NCBI RefSeq assembly: GCF_011762155.1
Contig: NZ_JAASQL010000001.1
Location: 1,364,001 to 1,428,000 of the forward strand
Direction of reading: 5' to 3'
Length of the DNA stretch: 64,000 nt
Source of the DNA: Wenyingzhuangia heitensis
Lineage (GTDB): Bacteria > Bacteroidota > Bacteroidia > Flavobacteriales > Flavobacteriaceae
Numbering within the stretch: the stretch's first letter is position 1; every line of letters starts with the position of its first letter. Made by a program: the position numbers and the translations under genes. The notes under the pieces were generated by a model. That model was not told the origin of the DNA. It did not search any database and saw only the letters and a list, made by a program, of their open reading frames with translations. This document shows, one piece after another, positions 59,285 through 64,000 of this stretch.

Positions 59285-60061
59285 ATGAATAATGATTATC
59301 AGACATACCCAGTAGTAGAGCTTGGTTTTCAATTAAACTCTAACCTTCCTGTTACAGGATATTCAGAATTAATTACCGATGCGGTCTGTTTAACACATTC
59401 GCATCCAAGGGCACAATTAATTTACGCTACTAATGGTGTAATGAAAGTTGTTACTAATCATCAAATCTGGATGGTAAACCCATTGCAAGGATTGTGGATT
59501 CCAGGAGGGGAAGAGCATCAAGTTTTTTTTCAGAAAGATGTTAATTTATTTAGTGCTTTTATAGACCCTTCAGTAGCAAATACATTACCCTTTGATAGTT
59601 TGGCTTTTGACATCTCTATTTTTTTAAAAGAGTTGTTATTTAAAATTATTTCTTTTAATAATAAGTTAGCTACAAATCAGCAAAAAAGAATTATCGCTGT
59701 TTTTTTAGATGAATTGGCTTTAGTTAAACCCAGTTTAACCTTTTTACCTACAAGTAATCATCCTAAACTTAAAAAAGTAGTAAATCTTTTAATGATGGAT
59801 TTGTCTAATAAATATACTATTGATTATTATGCAAACCACGTTAACATAAGTACTAGAACTTTATCAAGATTGTTTGTAAAAGAGTTAGGAATGAATTACA
59901 GTAACTGGTGCATTCGTTTTAAGTTGTTAGAAGCCATTAAGAAATTAGGAGAAAAACAATCGGTTAAAGAAATTGCTATTGATTTAGGTTACGAAACCCC
60001 AAGCGCTTTTATATACATGTTTAAGAAAAACTTAGGAAAAACTCCCGCCAATTATATTTAA
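59285..60061 (+). CDS. AraC-family transcriptional regulator
   Basis: 258 residues. An N-terminal cupin-like sensor domain (about 20-95, HSHPRAQLIYATNGVMKV and IPGGEEHQVFF) and a C-terminal double helix-turn-helix (about 160-258, YYANHVNISTRTLSRLFVKELGMNYSNW and EIAIDLGYETPSAFIYMFKKNLGKTPANY) are present. The conserved second-helix motif is intact. It is divergent from the Fsr-type MFS gene and probably controls it. Confidence 0.93.
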   Translation: MNNDYQTYPVVELGFQLNSNLPVTGYSELITDAVCLTHSHPRAQLIYATNGVMKVVTNHQIWMVNPLQGLWIPGGEEHQVFFQKDVNLFSAFIDPSVANTLPFDSLAFDISIFLKELLFKIISFNNKLATNQQKRIIAVFLDELALVKPSLTFLPTSNHPKLKKVVNLLMMDLSNKYTIDYYANHVNISTRTLSRLFVKELGMNYSNWCIRFKLLEAIKKLGEKQSVKEIAIDLGYETPSAFIYMFKKNLGKTPANYI

Positions 60062-60094
60062 ATACTATCTGTTATATAGAATTATAATACTCTT

Positions 60095-60124
60095 TTTCTG
60101 ACACCCTGTCATAACTTTCTGACA
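60095..60124 (+). promoter_or_regulatory. TGACA/TGTCA element upstream of dnaK
   Basis: TTTCTGACA occurs at 60095-60103 and again at 60116-60124, exactly 21 bases (two helical turns) apart; TGTCA at 60107-60111 makes an inverted repeat TGACA-CCC-TGTCA with the first copy. A further TGCCA-AGGCA-TGGCA inverted repeat lies at 60135-60149. The ATG of dnaK is at 60210. A TGACA/TGTCA pair also lies before hsp20 (62912-62941). Bacteroidota lack sigma-32 of the E. coli type, so this is a candidate heat-shock control site. Confidence 0.5.
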
Positions 60125-60209
60125 ATTTAGAACCTGCCAAGGCATGGCACACATATTGACTAATAGAAAGTGTAAAAATGAATCAACAACGTTATTAAAT
60201 AATATAATT

Positions 60210-62102
60210 ATGAGTAAGATTATTGGAATTGACTTAGGAACTACAAATTCATGTGTTTCTGTAATGGAAGGAAATGATCCTGTAGTAATTCCTAATGCTG
60301 AAGGAAAAAGAACAACACCATCTATTGTTGCCTTTGTAGAAGGAGGAGAGCGTAAAGTAGGAGATCCTGCAAAAAGACAAGCAGTAACTAACCCAACAAA
60401 AACAATTGCTTCGGTAAAGCGTTTTATGGGGAATAAGTTTTCTGAATGTGCAGATGAAATCTCTAGAGTACCTTACAAAGTGGTAAAAGGAGACAACGAT
60501 ACACCTCGTATTGATATTGATGGACGTTTATATACGCCACAAGAAGTTTCTGCAATGACTTTGCAAAAAATGAAAAAAACTGCTGAAGACTATTTAGGAC
60601 AAGCAGTAACAGAAGCTGTAATTACAGTTCCTGCATATTTTAACGATGCACAACGTCAAGCTACAAAAGAAGCTGGAGAAATTGCAGGATTAAAAGTACA
60701 ACGTATTATTAATGAGCCTACTGCTGCGGCATTAGCTTATGGTATTGATAAAAAAGGAACAGATCAAAAAATTGCTGTTTACGATTTAGGTGGAGGTACA
60801 TTTGATATTTCTATCTTAGAAATTGGAGACGGAGTTTTTGAAGTATTATCTACAAACGGAGATACTCACTTAGGTGGAGATAACTTTGATGAGGTAATTA
60901 TTGACTGGTTGGCTGACGAATTTAAAGCTGCAGAAGATGTAGACTTGCGTTTAGACCCAATGGCTTTACAACGTTTAAAAGAAGCTGCTGAAAAAGCAAA
61001 AGTTGAATTATCTTCTTCTGCACAAACAGAAATTAACTTGCCATATGTTACTGCAACTGCTGCAGGACCTAAGCACTTGGTAAAAACATTAACACGTGCT
61101 AAGTTTGAGCAATTAGCTTCAGAATTGGTAGTTCGTTCTATGGAACCTGTTAAAAAAGCATTACAAGATGCAGATTTAGATATTTCTGATATTGATGAAG
61201 TAATTTTAGTTGGAGGATCTACTCGTATTCCTGTAATTCAAGAAAAAGTAAAAGCGTTTTTTGGAAAAGAGCCTAATAAAGGTGTAAACCCTGATGAGGT
61301 TGTTGCAATTGGAGCAGCTATTCAAGGTGGAGTTTTATCTGGAGATGTTAAAGATGTATTGTTATTAGACGTTACTCCTTTATCTTTAGGTATTGAAACT
61401 ATGGGGAACGTATTCACTAAATTAATTGAAGCGAATACAACCATTCCTACTAAAAAATCTCAGGTGTTTTCTACAGCAGTAGACAACCAGCCTTCTGTAG
61501 ATATTCACGTATTACAAGGAGAAAGAGCCATGGCTGCAGATAACAAAACAATTGGTCGTTTCCAATTAACTGATATTCCACCAGCACAAAGAGGAGCTCC
61601 TCAAATTGAAGTAGTTTTTGATATTGATGCAAACGGAATTATTAAAGTTTCTGCAATTGATAAAGCAACAAACAAATCTCAAGAAATTAAGATTGAAGCT
61701 TCTTCAGGATTGTCAGAAGAAGAAATTGCTGCAATGAAAGCTGATGCTGAAGCAAATGCTGAAGCTGATGCAAAAGCAAAAGAAACTGCAGAAAAATTAA
61801 ATGCTGCTGATCAAATGATTTTCCAAACAGAAAATCAATTAAAAGAAGTAGAAGGTAAATTACCAGAAGATAAAAAAGCTCCTATTGATGCTGCTTTAAC
61901 TGAATTGAAAGCAGCTCATGCTTCTCAAAACATAGAAGGAATTGATCCTGCTATTGAAAAGTTAAATACTGCTTTACAAGGTGCTGCTGCTGAATTTCAA
62001 GCGGCTGCTCAAGGTGATGCTGGAGCACAACAAGGTGAGCCTGCTACAGCTTCTAACGGAGGAGACGATGTTGAAGATGTAGACTTTGAAGAAGTTAAAT
62101 AA
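60210..62102 (+). CDS. dnaK: Molecular chaperone DnaK (Hsp70)
   Basis: About 630 residues from ATG 60210, [29 protein letters not shown]; a frame open from 60144 adds 22 residues not found in DnaK. The ATPase domain has the phosphate-1 motif [25 protein letters not shown] and [14 protein letters not shown]-type motifs (here [17 protein letters not shown]), and [14 protein letters not shown]. The substrate-binding beta domain (about 390-505) and the acidic C-terminus ending EDVDFEEVK are complete. dnaJ and grpE are not adjacent. The upstream region carries the TGACA element. Confidence 0.97.
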   Translation: MSKIIGIDLGTTNSCVSVMEGNDPVVIPNAEGKRTTPSIVAFVEGGERKVGDPAKRQAVTNPTKTIASVKRFMGNKFSECADEISRVPYKVVKGDNDTPRIDIDGRLYTPQEVSAMTLQKMKKTAEDYLGQAVTEAVITVPAYFNDAQRQATKEAGEIAGLKVQRIINEPTAAALAYGIDKKGTDQKIAVYDLGGGTFDISILEIGDGVFEVLSTNGDTHLGGDNFDEVIIDWLADEFKAAEDVDLRLDPMALQRLKEAAEKAKVELSSSAQTEINLPYVTATAAGPKHLVKTLTRAKFEQLASELVVRSMEPVKKALQDADLDISDIDEVILVGGSTRIPVIQEKVKAFFGKEPNKGVNPDEVVAIGAAIQGGVLSGDVKDVLLLDVTPLSLGIETMGNVFTKLIEANTTIPTKKSQVFSTAVDNQPSVDIHVLQGERAMAADNKTIGRFQLTDIPPAQRGAPQIEVVFDIDANGIIKVSAIDKATNKSQEIKIEASSGLSEEEIAAMKADAEANAEADAKAKETAEKLNAADQMIFQTENQLKEVEGKLPEDKKAPIDAALTELKAAHASQNIEGIDPAIEKLNTALQGAAAEFQAAAQGDAGAQQGEPATASNGGDDVEDVDFEEVK

Positions 62103-62123
62103 TTAACTACTTTTTAATATATT

Positions 62124-62157
62124 AAAAACCGCTTCAGGCAACTGAAGCGGTTTTTTG
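62124..62157 (+). terminator. Intrinsic terminator after dnaK
   Basis: A 14-bp perfect stem (AAAAACCGCTTCAG/CTGAAGCGGTTTTT) with loop GCAA, followed by T residues. Confidence 0.87.
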
Positions 62158-62159
62158 TG

Positions 62160-62360
62160 TTAAGAGGCTATTTGGTAATTTGGAGAGAGTGTGGCTTCAA
62201 TAATTTGATGGTATTTTTGAAATTTAGATTGCAACAACCACTCTTTTAAATTTTCTTGTTCGGTATAAGACAACCATTTTTTAGATTTTATCAACTCTTT
62301 AATAAATAACTCTTTGTTATGGTGCACTTGGTTTAATACATGTTTTTGTAATTCTATCAT
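62160..62360 (-). CDS. Small conserved protein between dnaK and hsp20, function unknown
   Basis: 66 residues from ATG 62360 (a GTG start at 62381 would add 7). It is helical and charged: MIELQKHVLNQVHHNKELFIKEL, then KSKKWLSYTEQENLKEWLLQSKF. No signal, no membrane segment. I have seen similar small proteins near hsp20 in flavobacteria but know no function. The terminator at 62384-62407 lies between it and hsp20, so it might be read through from hsp20 or expressed on its own. Confidence 0.65.
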   Translation of the reverse strand: MIELQKHVLNQVHHNKELFIKELIKSKKWLSYTEQENLKEWLLQSKFQKYHQIIEATLSPNYQIAS

Positions 62361-62383
62361 AGCTTTAAAATTTAAATACACAT

Positions 62384-62407
62384 AAAAAACCGAGTAAAAC
62401 TCGGTTT
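62384..62407 (-). terminator. Intrinsic terminator after hsp20
   Basis: On minus, AAACCGAGT/ACTCGGTTT with a 3-base loop followed by a T-run. It lies between hsp20 and the small protein gene, so any co-expression would require read-through. Confidence 0.72.
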
Positions 62408-62412
62408 GTAAT

Positions 62413-62832
62413 TTACTTTACATCAATCACCTTTATAGATTTTGGTTTGGCTTCTTCTTTTTTAGGAATGGCTATTTTTAAAACTCCATCAGTATAGCTA
62501 TCTATGGCATCAGATAAAGTAAAAGACCTGCTAAAAGATTGGTAGCTGTATTCCTTAAACGTATAATTCTGATTTTGAGTATTTTCGGTAGTTTCTTTCT
62601 TTTCTGATGAAATAGTCAAAACTCCGTTATTAACTTCAATTTTAAAATCTTCTTTTTTGCAACCGGGAATGGCCATTTCAATAGAAAATTCATCATTGTT
62701 TTCAGAAACATTTACCAACGGAATGGTTGTGCTGGTTTTAGAAAAATGTTTGTTTGGACTGTTTAAAACATCATCGTTTAAAAAACGATCAAACAAGTCT
62801 GGATACGAATTTTAAAATTTTGTTAGTGACAT
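62413..62832 (-). pseudogene. Hsp20 small heat-shock protein gene with an in-frame stop near its start
   Basis: The alpha-crystallin domain is complete (PLVNVSENNDEFSIEMAIPG, FKIEVNNGVLTISSEKK, FSRSFTLSDAID and IPKKEEAKPKSIKVIDVK). The natural ATG at 62832 gives MSLTKF, then TAA (62812-62814) and, in the same frame, NSYPDLFDRFLND. The N-terminus on both sides of the stop looks like one Hsp20 start, so a nonsense mutation or a sequence error is the simplest reading. Translation could restart at TTG 62796, giving 127 residues that keep the whole core. Functional loss is therefore uncertain; the call is a broken or alternatively started gene. Confidence 0.7.
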
Positions 62833-62911
62833 AATATATTATTTTAAGTTAAATAATCTGTTTTAAAAAAATGGAAACAAAAGATATGCCGATGCTTTTT
62901 GAATGAAAAAA

Positions 62912-62941
62912 TGACATTTTGAAATAGAAAAAATGTCAGAA
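62912..62941 (-). promoter_or_regulatory. TGACA/TGTCA element upstream of hsp20
   Basis: On minus, TTCTGACA (62941-62934) is followed after 17 bases by TGTCA (62916-62912). The TTCTGACA half matches both copies upstream of dnaK. The element is 80-110 bases upstream of the ATG at 62832. Confidence 0.45.
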
Positions 62942-62958
62942 TAAGGAAAAATAAGACA

Positions 62959-62990
62959 CAAAAAAACCAGTGGAGTAGTCCACTGGTTTT
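62959..62990 (-). terminator. Intrinsic terminator after the 5'-nucleotidase gene
   Basis: A 12-bp perfect stem (AAAACCAGTGGA/TCCACTGGTTTT) with loop GTAG, followed on minus by TTTTTTGTGTC. Confidence 0.82.
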
Positions 62991-63019
62991 AGGTTAAAAA
63001 GTAAAATTATTGTGTCGTT

Positions 63020-64000
63020 CTAGTTCAATTTAATAATTCTAGTATCGTTATCAATAGTAGTTTCTTCAACATCATATGCAGTTTCTGCAGAAGCGTGTAG
63101 CTCTAACATATATTCTGCAATGGCATCTTGCTCACCTCCTGTATAACTAAACGCAGAATTGTTGTTAGGATCGTTTGTTAAAATTGCTCCAGGGTATGCA
63201 GTGTCTTCTCCAAAACCAGCACCTTCGTAAAAGTTGATTCTGTTTGGAGCAGATAATTCTGAAAAAGGATACAAGTCACCTCCGTTAGCTAAAAAGTTTA
63301 AGGTAACTAAGTTAAAAGTTCTAGTAGATGATCCTTGAATGTTTCCTCCATCAACAACTAAATCTTGTCCAATAGATAATTTTTGTACTCTGTTTCCGGT
63401 TCCCTTTGTGGTTCTTGCTGTTTTAGAAGTATCGTATTCTACAACCATTCCTGCAACTTGTGGAAATTGACCTGGAGTAGCTCCATTTGCAGAAGCAGCA
63501 AAACCATGCTCTAATAAATCTTTTAATTCAGCAGCAGTAACGGTTAATCTTACCAATCCGTTGTCAAATTTAAAAGCAGCTCTTAAATGTCCTTCAGAAA
63601 TTGTTTTATCAGCAGATGGTAATAAAGTAGTTGTTCCATCAGGAGCTACTACAATTTGTCCCATGGCAGCTCTAATTCCACCTCCATTTTTAATAGAGAT
63701 ATCAACCGGTTCTGGAGACAACAAGTTTGCATACCATAAGTTTGCATCTGCTGACATGTTTCCTAAGTTTGTTTCTTCGGTTCTTACTTGTTCTCTTCTT
63801 CCGTCTAAAAATACGTTAGAGTATCCAATCACGTTAGAAAATTGTTCGTCTATTAAATCGCTTACAGCATCTTCTAAATCAGAAACTCCGTTGTTGTTAG
63901 ATGGATAAACACCATTGTAAATAGTACTTAAAGTTTCGGTATCAATAACACCATTTTCATCAAAACCAACAATTAATCTACCTAAGTATTTGTAATCTCC
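63020..64000 (-). CDS. 5'-nucleotidase/UshA-type protein, C-terminal part (cut by right edge)
   Basis: The frame is open to base 64000, so only the last 326 residues are present; an internal GTG at 63832 is not the true start. The 5'-nucleotidase C-terminal domain is shown by ETNLGNMSADANLWYANLL, the NGGGIRA motif (substrate Asn/Arg), and the hydrophobic FNLVTLNFLANGGDLYPF segment. The missing N-terminal part should contain the metallophosphatase domain. Members hydrolyse nucleotides or UDP-sugars in the periplasm or at the surface. Upstream residues GDYKYLGRLIVGFDENG show the domain linker. Confidence 0.9.
   Translation of the reverse strand, partial: GDYKYLGRLIVGFDENGVIDTETLSTIYNGVYPSNNNGVSDLEDAVSDLIDEQFSNVIGYSNVFLDGRREQVRTEETNLGNMSADANLWYANLLSPEPVDISIKNGGGIRAAMGQIVVAPDGTTTLLPSADKTISEGHLRAAFKFDNGLVRLTVTAAELKDLLEHGFAASANGATPGQFPQVAGMVVEYDTSKTARTTKGTGNRVQKLSIGQDLVVDGGNIQGSSTRTFNLVTLNFLANGGDLYPFSELSAPNRINFYEGAGFGEDTAYPGAILTNDPNNNSAFSYTGGEQDAIAEYMLELHASAETAYDVEETTIDNDTRIIKLN

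Noticed and set aside
60144-60209. 22-residue N-terminal extension of DnaK
   Set aside because: No DnaK has it; it lies in the regulatory region, and ATG 60210 begins the conserved sequence.
1-64000. CRISPR array, prophage, insertion sequence, integron or plasmid origin
   Set aside because: No regularly spaced repeats, transposase, integrase or replication protein was seen on either strand.

Overview
This is a 64 kb piece of chromosome from a low-G+C member of the Bacteroidota, almost certainly a (probably marine) Flavobacteriaceae species. The evidence is the set of protein families (DUF4270 lipoprotein, Lacal_2735-type small protein, a type IX secretion sorting domain, LytTR/four-helix sensor kinase pair, OstA-like protein), the A/T-rich start regions with little Shine-Dalgarno, and the repeated presence of the Bacteroidota -7 promoter element TAnnTTTG a short way upstream of genes. 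I see no phage, insertion sequence, plasmid backbone, CRISPR array or rRNA; one tRNA (Phe) is present. Genus cannot be settled from the sequence alone.

Layout. 1-8.2 kb is core housekeeping: dnaB (cut by the left edge, minus), then on plus a HAD phosphatase, a SpoU-type rRNA methylase, a Ste24-like membrane protease, relA/spoT, a Fur-family repressor and purA. 8.2-12.1 kb (minus) is a two-gene secreted glycan-degradation unit: a beta-helix protein with a type IX sorting tail and a GH30 glycosidase. 12.2-21.8 kb holds an OstA-like envelope protein overlapping a class III aminotransferase, a ROK sugar kinase lacking its usual zinc motif, an isolated N-terminal half transketolase, two alpha/beta hydrolases, a large surface lipoprotein with a collagen-like spacer, and manA. 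21.9-31.9 kb holds tRNA-Phe and the plus-strand series coaX, beta-barrel protein, TPR protein, lptC, small membrane protein, CNNM/CorC protein, ppiD, prfB, arsC-like and a Crp-family regulator.

32-38.4 kb has an RluE-like pseudouridine synthase whose start has to be moved because an intrinsic terminator lies in the apparent N-terminus, a LytTR two-component system, and a divergent pair of loci: a kelch lipoprotein on one side, a DUF4270 lipoprotein plus beta-barrel protein on the other. 38.4-45.4 kb (minus) has rlmD, tspO, a YdeI-like gene and a TolC/HlyD/ABC tripartite exporter whose ATPase domain has lost nearly all catalytic motifs.

45.6-53.3 kb (minus) is the most distinctive block: a tight operon TetR regulator, ABC1/UbiB kinase, flavin reductase, NAD(P)-binding epimerase/DUF2867, cryptochrome/photolyase, followed by an SDR protein with no catalytic tyrosine, two tiny paralogous proteins and an SRPBCC protein. 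It looks like a light/UV and membrane-redox stress module. 53.7-60 kb returns to core genes (small secreted protein, coaD, ddl, PASTA protein, rluD-like, yaaA) and an MFS exporter divergent from an AraC regulator with a perfect inverted repeat at its start codon. 60-64 kb is a stress region: dnaK and an hsp20 gene, both preceded by TGACA/TGTCA elements, the hsp20 reading frame carrying an in-frame stop near its start, then the C-terminal part of a 5'-nucleotidase cut by the right edge.

The best candidates for something not well described are the photolyase-centred stress module with its catalytically altered SDR and tandem small proteins, the shared TGACA/TGTCA element of the two heat-shock genes, the degenerate-ATPase tripartite exporter, and the promoter/terminator pair upstream of the rluE-like gene.
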